Part shown: positions 11,892 through 22,443 of the stretch, piece by piece | Layout: each line of letters begins with the position of its first letter | Numbering within the stretch: position 1 is the stretch's first letter | Assembly: GCA_963978895.1 (NCBI GenBank) | Contig: OZ022242.1 | Span: forward strand, 2,519,666 to 2,583,665 | Length of the DNA stretch: 64,000 nt | Source of the DNA: Erpobdella octoculata | Taxonomy: Eukaryota > Annelida > Clitellata > Hirudinida > Erpobdellidae | Reading direction: 5' to 3' | The notes under the pieces: model-generated | What the model was told of the DNA's origin: nothing | Databases searched by the model: none | The model's input: only the letters and a program-made list of their open reading frames with translations | Program-made: the position numbers and the translations under genes

Positions 11892-12155
11892 ATGCACTCA
11901 CGTACACACACACCCGCACACATCAGCACACACACAAACACACACACGTACACACACACCCACACACATCAGCGCACACACAAACACACACACGTACACA
12001 CACACCCGCACACATCAGCACACACACAAACACACACACGTACACACACACCCGCACACATCAGTGCACACACAAACACACACACGTACACACACCCGCA
12101 CACTTCAGAACACACACACAAACACACTCTTTCCTCACTCGACCGGATCCACTTC
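11828..12155. repeat. (CT)n plus ~46-bp CA-rich minisatellite, copy 1 of a duplicated block
   Basis: A CT run (11828-11889) leads into about five copies of a ~46-bp unit. The unit contains CCGCACACATCAGCACAC and ACACACACGTACAC. The block ends with the unique sequence CTCGACCGGATCCACTT. The same CT, CA-unit and terminal order recurs at 14310-14430. Confidence 0.85.
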
Positions 12156-12465
12156 TCTCTCTTTCTATTTTTCTCTCTTTCTTTCTCACTTTCTCTTTCT
12201 CTCTTTTTTCTGTTTTTCTTTTTTTGTATTTTTTTCTTTTTTTGTATTTTTTTTTCTTTGTGGCGTTCCTTCTCTTTCGTTTTCATTTTCATTTGATCGG
12301 TCACTCGATCACGTGGTCCGGAATTGATCGAATCTCATTGGCAGCGTGTTGAATGGTCCTCTGACGTCATCACTGACTTCCTTTACTTGCTTTCCTTTAT
12401 TTTTTGTTTTTTTCTCATTTCTCCACTTCTCAATTACACGTACACCCGCTTGTTCTTGCACACAC

Positions 12466-12748
12466 TCACACATGTGACATATGCACTCATACACACACAT
12501 GTGACACATGCGACACATGCACTCACACATGTGTGAAATATGCACACACATGTGACACATGCACTCTCACACACATATGACACATGCACACACGTGTGAC
12601 ACATGCACACACATGCGATACATGCACACACATGTGACACATGCACACACACATGTGACACATGTACACACATGTGATACATGCATACACACATGTGACA
12701 CATGTACACACACATATGTGACACATGCACACACACACACACACGTTC
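12466..12748. repeat. ~22-24-bp CATGTGACACATG minisatellite
   Basis: More than ten variable units built on the near-palindrome CATGTGACACATG joined by CACACA. Met/Cys/Val/His-only frames on both strands are artefacts. Confidence 0.9.
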
Positions 12749-13088
12749 GACAAATTAAAAAACCAAAACAAGCATAAAACAGGGTAATGGTGGATTTGAA
12801 GTGGCTCATTCGATCTTTTGTCGCCATCAACAAGGAAAATATTTCTACGACCTTTGAACCTGGCGACGTCATCAGACGAATGTCAAGGCCGTAAAAAGCA
12901 ATCGACTTGACGTCGTTTGAAGTTTTCTGATGTCATAACGGAGATGGCCACGCGACTGTGACGACGCTGGTAATGAAAGTAATGATAGGTAAGCAGGAGA
13001 AGCCGCCGTCTTTAGCGTCTTCATTAAAAACGCCTTTGTCGTTAGTCTCGTCATCGTTGTCGTTGTCATTGTCATCGTCATCGTCACT
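12749..13088. other. spacer
   Basis: No gene seen. It contains GACGTCAT and GACGTC motifs and a short GTCATC run leading into the array at 13089. Confidence 0.45.
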
Positions 13089-14241
13089 ACGTTCGTTCGT
13101 TCGTTCGTTCGTTCGTTCGTTCGTTCGTTCGTTCGTTCGTTCGTTCGTTCGTTCGTTCGTTCGTTCGTTCGTTCGTTCGTTCGTTCGTTCGTTCGTTCGT
13201 TCGTTCGTTCGTTCGTTCGTTCGTTCGTTCGTTCGTTCGTTCGTTCGTTCGTTCGTTCGTTCGTTCGTTCGTTCGTTCGTTCGTTCGTTCGTTCGTTCGT
13301 TCGTTCGTTCGTTCGTTCGTTCGTTCGTTCGTTCGTTCCTTCGTTCCTTCGTTCCTTCGTTCCTTCGTTCCTTCGTTCCTTCGTTCCTTCGTTCCTTCGT
13401 TCCTTCGTTCCTTCGTTCCTTCGTTCCTTCGTTCCTTCGTTCCTTCGTTCATTCGTTCATTCGTTCATTCGTTCATTCGTTCATTCGTTCATTCGTTCAT
13501 TCGTTCATTCGTTCATTCGTTCATTCGTTCATTCGTTCATTCGTTCATTCGTTCATTCGTTCATTCGTTCATTCGTTCATTCGTTCATTCGTTCATTCGT
13601 TCATTCGTTCATTCGTTCATTCGTTCATTCGTTCATTCGTTCATTCGTTCATTCGTTCATTCGTTCATTCGTTCATTCGTTCATTCGTTCATTCGTTCAT
13701 TCGTTCATTCGTTCATTCGTTCATTCATTCATTCATTCATTCATTCATTCATTCATTCATTCATTCATTCATTCATTCATTCATTCATTCATTCATTCAT
13801 TCATTCATTCATTCATTCATTCATTCATTCATTCATTCATTCATTCATTCATTCATTCATTCATTCATTCATTCATTCATTCATTCATTCATTCATTCAT
13901 TCATTCATTCATTCATTCATTCATTCATTCATTCATTCATTCATTCATTCATTCATTCATTCATTCATTCATTCATTCATTCATTCATTCATTCATTCAT
14001 TCATTCATTCATTCATTCATTCATTCATTCATTCATTCATTCATTCATTCATTCATTCATTCATTCATTCATTCATTCATTCATTCATTCATTCATTCAT
14101 TCATTCATTCATTCATTCATTCATTCATTCATTCATTCATTCATTCATTCATTCATTCATTCATTCATTCATTCATTCATTCATTCATTCATTCATTCAT
14201 TCATTCATTCATTCATTCATTCATTCATTCATTCATTCATT
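13089..14241. repeat. 1.15-kb compound tetranucleotide array
   Basis: Four nearly pure blocks follow each other in register. (TTCG)n runs to about 13338. An alternating TTCG/TTCC block runs to about 13450. An alternating TTCG/TTCA block runs to about 13720, and pure (TTCA)n to 14241. A 514-codon open frame of Arg-Ser-Phe-Val, then His-Ser-Phe-Ile units runs through it only because a 4-bp unit without stops translates as a 4-residue repeat. Confidence 0.97.
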
Positions 14242-14309
14242 CTACCTCTGATCGTTCAAGAGTTTGCGCATTTATGCACACCATCCTCCTGCAATCTGTG
14301 TACGATCTA

Positions 14310-14344
<35 letters not shown>

Positions 14345-14430
14345 CACACAAACACACACACATGCACACACCCGCACACATCAGCACACGCACACAAACA
14401 CACTCTTTCATCACTCGACCGGATCCACTT
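14310..14430. repeat. (CT)n plus CA-rich block, copy 2
   Basis: A short version of the block at 11828-12155, in the same orientation: CT run, CA run, CCGCACACATCAGCACAC, then ACTCGACCGGATCCACTT. It lies just past the large array. Confidence 0.8.
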
Positions 14431-14769
14431 GTGAGAAAAAAAGAGGGCGGAAAAAAAAGTTCGCATGAATGGCCTTTGAAGAAACGTAGATATAAAAGTT
14501 AAGAGAAATTGAGCGGAGCGCGGACAAAATTAGAAAGGCTATCGCTCAGACTGTTTTATCTATGCACTCTCTGACTTTGCTTTGTTCTGCATGGTGAACT
14601 TTTTTTACGGTCAGTTGGTCTTATTTCTGAATTGAAACTTCGATGAATAAAAATAAAAATAATAATAAAATGCTAATTATTTTTTATCGTCTCAATAAAT
14701 TATTTTATTTATTATTTTATTATTAACATCGCAGTAACTCTTCTTTTTAGAACAAACCCCGTTTTGTTG
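14431..14769. other. spacer
   Basis: No gene or clear repeat recognised. Confidence 0.45.
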
Positions 14770-15002
14770 AGCCACCCGTACCACCACGACTACCTGCACC
14801 ACCATTACCACCATTACCACCACTACCACTAGTACCACAACCACCACCACCTCCACTACAACTATCACCATCACCATCACTACAACTAGTACAACAACCA
14901 CCACCACTACCACAACCACCGCAACCACCACAACCACTACCACTACCACTATCACTACCACAACCACCACCACTACCACAACCACCACCACCACGACCAC
15001 GA
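14770..15002. repeat. imperfect (ACC)n/(ACT)n trinucleotide array
   Basis: Mixed CCA/ACT/ACA triplets over about 230 bp. The all-Val reverse frame is an artefact. Confidence 0.9.
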
Positions 15003-15009
15003 ACCTCGG

Positions 15010-15200
15010 CCTTTCAACAAGCGAACGACTTCCAACTACCTCAGCGGCGGTCGACTGCGCCCACTCTCCGGATGTTCAATAACGGAAGTCACTTCCGCCC
15101 GGTCATTCCAGATATGAGGAAACAAACTTTTAATGCGACCAAGATTCGAATCTACGCAGGCAGCCGCGGGCACTCTGCGCCATTCCGATCCAACCTTTCA
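15010..15200. promoter_or_regulatory. GC-rich island with paired ETS motifs
   Basis: A CpG-containing segment with two facing ETS cores (GGAAGTCACTTCC near 15084) and a third-party GC block (GCAGCCGCGGGC near 15160). It could be a promoter or a decayed repeat. No adjoining exon was recognised. Confidence 0.25.
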
Positions 15201-15524
15201 GCCGTCTCGTCCACGGGTTTTACGACCGAGGCAAAGTTATTGGGGATGAAATTGTCGATTTGTTGAGATTGGAATCGATGGGTTTTTGGCTTTTCTTCTT
15301 GATTTCTCAAATTATGAGCTGATATTTTTTTAAATATATATAAATAAAAAAATTTAAACAATAGGTGAAAATGTAAAGAAAACAGTAATTGATTGTCAAT
15401 CAATCGAAACACAAATAAGTAAATTTAAATCAATTTTTTAACACTACAATTTTAGTTTTATTTGTTAAGACGAAAACTTGTTATACGTTGTTTTTAGTTT
15501 ACAAAAATCAAATTATATGAAATA

Positions 15525-15822
15525 CTAGCAAGGCTGCCCGCTATTACTCAGGTTTTTTAAGGAGCGGAAGCAAAAGAGTTAGCGGGAGAAAGAGAAAGGG
15601 AGCGAGAAAAGCGACCGGGAGCAAGAAAGCGACCTGGAGCGGAAGAGCGAGCGGGAAATGGAGAGGAAGTGGGATAGCGAAAAAAGGCAGGAAAACGTCC
15701 GGGAGCGGGAGAGCAAGTGGGGGAAAAACGGGAACGAGAGAAAGAGAGAGAGAGAAAAAAAAGAGAGAGAGAAAAACGATAGAAGAACCTCTAAAAACTA
15801 CGGGCAGCACTGGGTAACTCCG
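15525..15822 (-). mobile_element. short Helitron-like element, family 2
   Basis: On the minus strand the 5' end (GAGTTACCCAGTGCTGCCCG, then TAGTTTTTAGAGG, then a CT-rich tract) matches the start of the element at 38013. The 3' end reads GCGGGCAGCCTTGCTAG and is followed by T. The interior is almost all purine-rich on the plus strand. The 5' TC is not preserved, so this copy is degenerate. Confidence 0.5.
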
Positions 15823-16049
15823 CTAGTTCATCCATACAGATAAATAAGAAATATATGTACGTAGAATATATAAATGCATATATAAATGTATAAAAAAATG
15901 CTTATATAAATGCATGAGTAAACGCATATATAAATGCATACTTTTTGACAAAAACGATGGAAAACCCGTTTTAAATAAATAATAATTTATAAAAAAAAAT
16001 AGAAAACAAAATTGAAAATCCAAAAAGTCATGGCCGCTTGACACGAATT
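15823..16049. other. AT-rich spacer with ATAAATGCATATAT repeats
   Basis: Short degenerate repeats of a TATAAATGCAT motif. No gene. Confidence 0.5.
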
Positions 16050-16135
16050 GTCGGCTTCACTTCCGGTCCGTCTGCCGCGATGTCGGCTCCCGCCGGGAGC
16101 GAGGCAATCTCAGAATCAAGATGGCGGCAAAAGAA
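16050..16135 (+). promoter_or_regulatory. promoter-like island with ETS and YY1 motifs
   Basis: A GC-rich segment with a consensus ETS site (CACTTCCGG near 16059), a GC palindrome (CTCCCGCCGGGAG) and a YY1-type CAAGATGGCGGC near 16120. The same ETS-then-YY1 order occurs at 5180-5208. The YY1 orientation would drive transcription rightwards. The ATG there opens only ten codons. It is a possible start for a transcript leading to the Ig gene at 20.5 kb, but nothing links them directly. Confidence 0.35.
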
Positions 16136-16209
16136 ATAAATACGCAGAGATAGCACGGCACGGGAAGACATAATTACCTTGTGTATCTCCCGCCATTAAG
16201 TTATGAACA

Positions 16210-16290
16210 TCGAGATGGCTGATCAGATAACAAACAGCCACGTGCGATCGAGTCGGAGCAGCGTGGGTTCGATTCCTGCATGCTGGTCAC
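16210..16290 (+). mobile_element. tRNA-derived SINE head
   Basis: An A-box-like ATGGCTGATCAGATAAC is followed by a consensus B box (GGTTCGATTCC) at about tRNA spacing. The arms do not fold into a clean cloverleaf, so I call it a SINE head rather than a working tRNA. Confidence 0.4.
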
Positions 16291-16329
16291 TAGCTCTTCG
16301 TACAAGTAATTATTTGTGTATTTTACCAT

Positions 16330-16411
16330 TCAGGGTTACCCGGCGTTGCTCGGGGTTTTTTAGAAGTCTTTCTCCTTGATTCTCTCTCTTGCTTTTTCAT
16401 TTTTTTCTCTT

Positions 16412-16451
<40 letters not shown>

Positions 16452-16460
16452 GTTTCTCAA
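16330..16460 (+). mobile_element. 5' fragment of Helitron family 2 with (CT)n
   Basis: It starts TCAGGGTTACCCGGCGTTGC, then a CGGGG-TTTTTTAG block and a pure CT run (about 16418-16451), in the same order as 38013-38090. The 5' flanking base is T rather than A and no 3' CTAG end was found, so it is a fragment. Confidence 0.45.
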
Positions 16461-18372
16461 CCCTCTTTTTTTTTCTTTCTTTCTTTCGTTCCATCTCCCT
16501 TCCCGACCTTATCATCTTCTTTTTCTTTTCCCTCTCTTCCCCTTCCCATTTTTTCTATCCCCCTCCCACCTTTTTTCCTTTTCCTTTCTTTTTTCTTTCT
16601 CTTTCTCTCGCACTCTTTTTTTATCTCTATATTTTTCCATTTTCCATTTTTCTCTTTCTCGGTTAATTTTTAAAGGGAATAAAATAGTGTTCAGCCTGCC
16701 CACCCCGGGTGGATATAAAAAAAAACGCAAAATAAATAGCAGATTTGTTGGAAAATTGCTTAAACCAAATTTTAAACTTTGTTAGGCAAATAAAATTTGA
16801 GTTTTGTTGCGCAATAAGTCGTTCATAGGAGGTGTTGCCGTAGATTAGGTTTTTTGGATATAGTAAAGAATATTTTTTAATTCACTTCTGTTATTCTCCC
16901 TTTTTGAGAATTACGCTAGGTGGCAATGCACGATCTCTAAGAGAATTGTATTATTCGAAATACATTCGCTAGAGCTAGAGTAAACTCAGTCCAGAGAGAA
17001 TAGAAGTCATTAGTTGTAACTTTAAAAGAATTCTTTTCCAATGTTATCTCCATTTTAGAACAAGTCTATTGTATTTCTAAAAACTTTTTGTTTTAAATTA
17101 AAAATTATATTCGGTAATGTCTCGACGTAACATATCTTAACATTAAAAGTATCGTTGAATAATTAATGAAAGACAAAATCAGGTTTTAAATAGAAATGGG
17201 AATCGAACCAAACCCGAGTTGAACCCACCAAAATCAAGCCCTACTTTTCACTACCGAACCGTACCCGAAGGTTCGCAAGGGTTTGCGCAAACCCCCTGAT
17301 GTGAATGATATGGTTCATATTGTCGGTTGTGTGGGATAGTCACTATTACCAAAACTTTGTTCTTGATTTTATCTCATACCCCTGATTGTCGGGGGGCCGT
17401 AATAACGAGGCCCTTTTGTCTGGGACCCATTTGACGGGTACCAATCGAGCTAAAACCTGCTCCACATAACATAAAAAAAATTTAAAAAGCATTACCAGCT
17501 GTAACGGTTGTTACGAATTTTCATTAATTCGTAAATAGTTATTTTTATTATTTTTATTTATTTTTTTATCTGGGATATTAAATTAAATATCTATTATTTT
17601 ATCTTTTTTTTTCTATGCTATGTGACGATCTGATGGACTTGCTTTTAAAATAAGATGATAATGGTTTTTTGTGCTTTGTGCCTCGCTATGTGCTAATAAA
17701 TTGTTGTTTCGTGCTTCGTGCCGTTTCTTCGTGTTAATAAGTTGTTATTGATTTGATTTCTCTGTGCGTTGTACCTTGGGCTCAAATACAGTTTGTGGGT
17801 ACCTCCGAACCTGTGGTGTCTATAAATAAATAAGAACCTGAACGCCGGCTCCTGTTGAAAATTTTCCTCATCGGACAACCAGCCTAATCCGCGTTGGCCG
17901 GCTTTGGCTATAACTAGTTTTACTAGTTAAAACCAGTTTAAGTTCTTTATGTTCAATAAAGTTATTCTGAACCTTGAAAACAGAATAATTTTATTAACAT
18001 TACAATGTCATCATTTACATTTATAAGCAATTTTATTGTTATGTTATATTTATTACATTTGTTCTATGAAAAGATACACGGCTATTCTGGTGAGAATATA
18101 AATTTTGTCATTTTCAATCCTTCGTTTAATACTTATAGACTTATAGAGTGAGCCATTCATCTAACTTTGTATAAAATACTTTTCGGTGGTTTACAGCACT
18201 GCTCAAATTCTCAGATTATTATAAATATATTTTTGTTTTTGCTAATATACGATTTTCATTGCAATTTATTTTTTTCTTAAGATAAAACCATTTGGTTAAA
18301 TCCAAAAAGAGTTTTTTTACAAAGCAATAACAACTCGTTTAGCAAAACTACTTTAAGCTTGTTGTCAAGGCT
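16461..18372. other. AT-rich intergenic spacer
   Basis: Pyrimidine-rich up to 16660, then AT-rich. I see short possible repeat remnants but no gene I can support. An upstream exon of the Ig gene could hide here. Confidence 0.4.
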
Positions 18373-18590
18373 TAAACTTGCCCAGAATGTGCTGGCACCA
18401 CAAATCACAAAACCCATTGTCGTGATGCTTGGCCTGAATTAATTGTTTGATCCATTGGAACTTTGTTGTGATCTTGTCCTTCAGGAAAGACCCGCCACAA
18501 ATTCTTAATTGGGTTCATCTCAGAACTATTTTTTGGCGATGGCAGAAATGTTGTAGTCTTAGATCCTAAATTTTGTCGTACATTGTTCAT
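18373..18590 (-). pseudogene. remnant of a Tc1/mariner-like transposase
   Basis: The minus-strand translation contains a Pro-Ser-Pro ... Met-Asn-Pro-Ile-Lys-Asn-Leu-Trp segment. This resembles the SPDLNPIENLW block around the last catalytic acidic position of Tc1-type DDE transposases. Downstream of Asn-Leu-Trp the likely frame shifts by one base (a Lys/Gln-rich stretch follows), then stops. Only about 70 residues remain, with no inverted repeats seen. It is a dead fragment, and the family call rests on one motif. Confidence 0.4.
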
Positions 18591-18780
18591 AAGTTAACCA
18601 ATAAGCTAAATAACACAGTTCTAATGCTGCAGTAGCAAAAGTTCAATTTTATTTTTTAAATGTTTTAGAAAAAAGTGCTGTAAAAATCAATTAATATCCA
18701 AAACAAAAATAAATTTATATTAGTTCGAGCAGTACTGAATATATTAATTTAGTGTCTGAAGCATAGATTTTGTAAGATCA

Positions 18781-20346
18781 TCTATATATATAAAAGAACA
18801 TGTCCTGACTGACTGACTGACTGACTGACTGACTGACTGATAATCAACGCCGAGCTTAAACGCTTTATCCTAGGAACGTGAAATTTAGAACTTATATTAC
18901 CTTTATTGCGTAAGCATTCACTAAGAAAGGATTTTTGAAAATTTTGCTCCTGAGGGGAAGAAACTGGAAAACAAACTCTTTTCTAAAACAATGTATATCT
19001 CGAAAACCAAAAATGAGGAGATTTTGAAATTTGGTATATGGATTTTTCTTAAAAAAATAAAAAAATAAATGTTTCACCATTTTTTGAAAATTCGGTTTCC
19101 CGGACCTCAAATGTGGGTTGGAAAATTGGGTTATTTGGTTTTTAAAGTAGCTGCTACTCAAAAACTGTGAATGCTACAGAGGTTGAAATTAGTATTTAGT
19201 TTCTACTCCAAAAATAATGAAATACGTGTTTTAGCATTTTTTGAAAATTTGGTTTCCAGGACTTCAAATGTGGGGTGGAAAATAGGGTTATTTGTTTTTT
19301 AAAGTAACTGCTACTCAAAAACGTAAATACCACAGATGTAAAAATTAGTATTTAGTTTCTATTCTAAAAATAGAGATATACGTGTTTCACCATTTTTTAC
19401 AAATTTGGTTTCCAGGACCTTAACTGTGGGGTGGACAATAGGATTACTTGGTTTTTAAAGTAGCTGCTACTCAAAAACTGTGAATGCTACAAAAGTAAAA
19501 ATTAGTATTTAGTTTCTACTCTAAAAATAATGATATACGTGTTTCACCATTTTTTGAAAATTTGGTTTCCAGGACCTCAAATGTGGGGTGGAAATAAGGG
19601 TTATTTGATTTCAAAATAACTGCTACTTAACAACTGTAAATGCTACAAAAGTAAAAATTAGTATTTAGTTTTTACTCTAAAAATAAGGATATATGTGTTT
19701 CACCATTTTTTGAAATTTTGGTTTTCAGGACCTTAAATGTGGGGTGGTTTTTAAAGTAACTGCTACTCAAAAACTGTGAATGCTACAGATGTCAAAATTA
19801 GTATTTAGTATTTACTCAAAAATTTGGTTTCCAGGACCTAAAATGTGGGGTGGAAATAAGGGTTATTTGATTTCAAAATAACTGCTACTCAAAAACTGTA
19901 AGTGCTACAGATGTAAAAATTAGTATTTTGAAGTTTTGTGCCGTTAAAAGTAGCTAAGTCCAGTTTATCACCGGCCGGGCCAAGCCGTTATTTTAGAGTC
20001 TTCACACGGGCCAGGCCAAACCTTAAATCAAAGTGGGACGGGCCGAGGTTTTTCACCAAGTACCTATATAGATATTTTAGTGATTCTAGGGTCTTAAGTT
20101 AGGCCGGGCCAAACCTGAAGTCAAGGTGGGACGGGCCGAAGTTTTTCATAAAGTATATAGAACATCTAGGCCTGTAAGAATGGGACAGGCCTAATTCAGA
20201 CGGGCTGTGCCGGGCCAGGAGTTTGGGTTTTTAAAACGGGCTGGGCTAAGTTCTCGAGCCGAGACCTAGAAAATTGATCTCTACAATGGATGCACGGTTC
20301 AAACTCTCTAATTTCATGCGAGCGAAGCCGCTACGGGCACTGCTAG
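18781..20346 (+). mobile_element. non-autonomous Helitron, copy 2
   Basis: It starts TCTATATATATAAAAGAACA directly after an A and ends GGGCACTGCTAG directly before a T, with no target duplication. A run of about nine TGAC units follows the 5' end. Six ~155-bp units occupy the centre (TGTGGGGTGG-type motif near 19111, 19269, 19424, 19582, 19740 and 19843; the last spacing is short). A GGCCGGGC-rich block and a GC hairpin precede CTAG. It is the inverted counterpart of 1684-3314. No coding capacity. It ends about 160 bp before the first recognised Ig exon. Confidence 0.85.
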
Positions 20347-20507
20347 TAGACTTATAATATAATATTTAGACACGCAGCACAGGCCAATTTAGCGAGTGCA
20401 ATTGAAAAGCTCTGGACTAAGGTCAAAAGGTATATCAACCAAATTTTCTTTAAAGAAATGATATGAATAAATATCATAATAAGCAAATGTATACTTATTT
20501 CTGACAG

Positions 20508-20822
20508 ATCATGGAACAGAGTTTGTTGTAGTCAACACTGGTTCATCTGTGGAACTTCCGTGCAAACATGATATAAAGAACATTCCGTATGTCAGATGGA
20601 GTTTTATTCCAGTTGGAAGTACCGAGGAATCAATTGTTTATGATCTTTTTCAAAATGACATTCACGAGAGATACAGAGCTTCTTGTAATTCCAATGAAAT
20701 ATTCTGCAATCTTACATTGATTCGTGCATCTAAAGATAGAGCTGGTAAGTACTTGTGTAGAACATCTGCAGATCTTGGAGAGAATCCTGTTGTTACTGCA
20801 GTTGTAGAACTTGTTGTTGGAG
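20508..20822 (+). CDS. Ig-domain membrane protein, exon with first Ig domain
   Basis: The exon is bounded by a good acceptor (TTATTTCTGACAG) and donor (GGAG|GTGAGT). Both introns are phase 1, the usual arrangement for extracellular domain exons. The 105 codons form one Ig-like domain. The first Cys is in Glu-Leu-Pro-Cys-Lys, the core Trp in Val-Arg-Trp-Ser-Phe, and the second Cys in the diagnostic Asp-Arg-Ala-Gly-Lys-Tyr-Leu-Cys. No start codon or signal peptide lies in this exon; the 5' exon must be upstream, possibly beyond the Helitron that ends at 20346. It should be an extracellular recognition or adhesion domain. I cannot assign an orthologue. Confidence 0.7.
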
Positions 20823-20980
20823 GTGAGTTGTAAAATTTCATAATAATAGTTTTGCCAGAACTACTCAAAACTACTCAAATGTTCTTCTAAAACGTCACTT
20901 TGTGTTTGCTTATTGACGAATATTTCAATGAATAGGCCAGTCATTCATGCAGCACTAACCGGCTAATACAATTTCAATAG

Positions 20981-21322
20981 ATTTAGAATGCTCAACAAAT
21001 GTCAACGAAGCTCAATTCCTAATCGGTGAAAACGAATGCCATGGAGTTAAACAAGAAACATTCAAGAGAACGTGTCGGTTTAAGTTTTCCGGTCACGATG
21101 GTAGTCACTTTGAGAATCAACAGCTGTTTTGGATTGTTAAACATAAAGAGCTGCCTGATTCGAGCGAAGAAGAATTGGTCAATTCAGAGATGTTTGAATC
21201 GGGAATAAAAATTGAAGACGAAGTGAAAGCTAGTTCGGAAATTAACGATTTGAAATTTGAGTGTCATGTTAAAGGTTTACCGAAAATTGAGCCATGTTCT
21301 CTTCGCCTGCCGGAAATAAAAC
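20981..21322 (+). CDS. Ig-domain membrane protein, second exon
   Basis: Acceptor ATTTCAATAG and donor AAAC|GTTAGA give a 342-nt exon, again phase 1 at both ends and open throughout in the frame set by the preceding exon. The 114 residues begin Asp-Leu-Glu-Cys and include Lys-Arg-Thr-Cys-Arg-Phe, a Leu-Phe-Trp core and Lys-Phe-Glu-Cys-His-Val. They fit a diverged Ig-like domain with extra cysteines. Glu/Lys-rich loops are prominent. The phase match and lack of stops support reality; the fold assignment is weaker than for the first domain. Confidence 0.65.
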
Positions 21323-21389
21323 GTTAGAAATTTGAAATTATTCACTCAAATGAATTTTTTATTTAAATAATCTTTTTTTCTGCCATTAG

Positions 21390-21668
21390 ACGTGAAATCA
21401 AGGCCTCACAATGTCATTCAAATGACAGAAGATGCCAAGTTTAACGTTAATTGTTCTGTTGACAAAAGTCGAGACTTGAACTGCTCTTATTGCTGGTTAC
21501 ACAGATATGAAAATATTGAAACCATATTCAATGGAGAGGTTTTGTCCACGGAGAACATAATATCCACAGGGTGGTATTCATGTATGGTCACTTGTCGCAT
21601 CAAAAGTTTTAGAAGATGCCGATTCTCAGCTTTGACATTGAATGTAATTTCTACGAATAACCACGATG
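21390..21668 (+). CDS. Ig-domain membrane protein, third exon
   Basis: Acceptor TTTTTTCTGCCATTAG and donor GATG|GTACGG bound a phase 1-1 exon of 93 codons. It has the spacing of a short Ig-like domain: Val-Asn-Cys, then Tyr-Cys-Trp, then Gly-Trp-Tyr-Ser-Cys-Met-Val. Additional cysteines (Thr-Cys-Arg, Arg-Arg-Cys-Arg, Asn-Cys-Ser-Tyr-Cys) suggest extra disulfides. It is followed after an intron of about 770 bp by the membrane exon. Confidence 0.65.
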
Positions 21669-21715
21669 GTACGGTTTTGTTTTGTTTTTAGCGATAAATT
21701 TAATAATGTGCAAGG

Positions 21716-21785
21716 CGGTTAGGCGATGGTGGTATTGCGGTAAACCGGGCAAAGCATTAGGACGGCGGTTCGAATTAACCAGCAA
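21716..21785 (+). mobile_element. tRNA-like SINE head in Ig-gene intron
   Basis: A-box-like TGGTGGTATTGCGGTAAAC and B-box-like GGTTCGAATTAAC lie at tRNA spacing. Other details are diverged. Confidence 0.35.
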
Positions 21786-22009
21786 CAAATCAAACAAAAA
21801 ATATTGGTTTTAATGAGAGTATGTACTGAAAATTGAGTTTTGAAAATCATGAATATTAACAATTTTATTAAAAAAATCTCTTGAATACATTACATAAGAG
21901 GGAAAAAAACAAACAGTAGCACATTAAACACAGATTCTTGAATCGCACTTGGCAATCCATGTTTTAAAACGCTACCAGTGCCAACATTGTCCAAAATCTT
22001 CTGTCAGAT

Positions 22010-22330
22010 AATACCTGTTGTTCTCAACCCAGCGGTCTTCATTAGTGCGTTTCAAAGAATGATGAATATTACTTAAGAATAAAATAAAAATATTAGTAAA
22101 GAAAGAACTTGCAGTAGAACTATCATTTGCTACAACATTCTTGTAATTGAAAAAACATGTTCCAGAGATATGGATCAGAGTAGGAAAAAAGTGATTAGCA
22201 AAAGAATGCTTAACAGAAAAGATATGAAAATGGTTAAGAGAGGAAGATCGAAGACCAGACTTAGGATGGATTTTTATTAAGTTAGTTAGAGTTAGGTAGA
22301 GTGGAGAAGAAGAAGAATGTCTATCTCCGT
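22010..22330 (-). mobile_element. 3' remnant of a LINE-type reverse transcriptase
   Basis: The antisense translation is Ser/His-rich and contains Ser-Phe-Ala-Asn-His-Phe-Phe-Pro followed, in a shifted frame, by Tyr-Leu-Trp-Asn-Met-Phe. This resembles the FFP...WN tail that closes many non-LTR reverse-transcriptase proteins. It lies antisense in the intron before the membrane exon of the Ig gene. Weak evidence from a short motif. Confidence 0.3.
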
Positions 22331-22443
22331 TCCAACACACAATACATATTACTGTTAAATTAATTTTCACTATCGATTAGAACGTTCGTTTACTTTTTAA
22401 TCATTTTTATAAGTGATTGAGTTAATACAATTACAACTTGTAG

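Noticed and set aside
12958..14502. 514-codon plus-strand open frame
   Set aside because: It is almost entirely a translated TTCG/TTCC/TTCA array with no non-repeat domain; tetranucleotide units lacking stops give long frames by construction.
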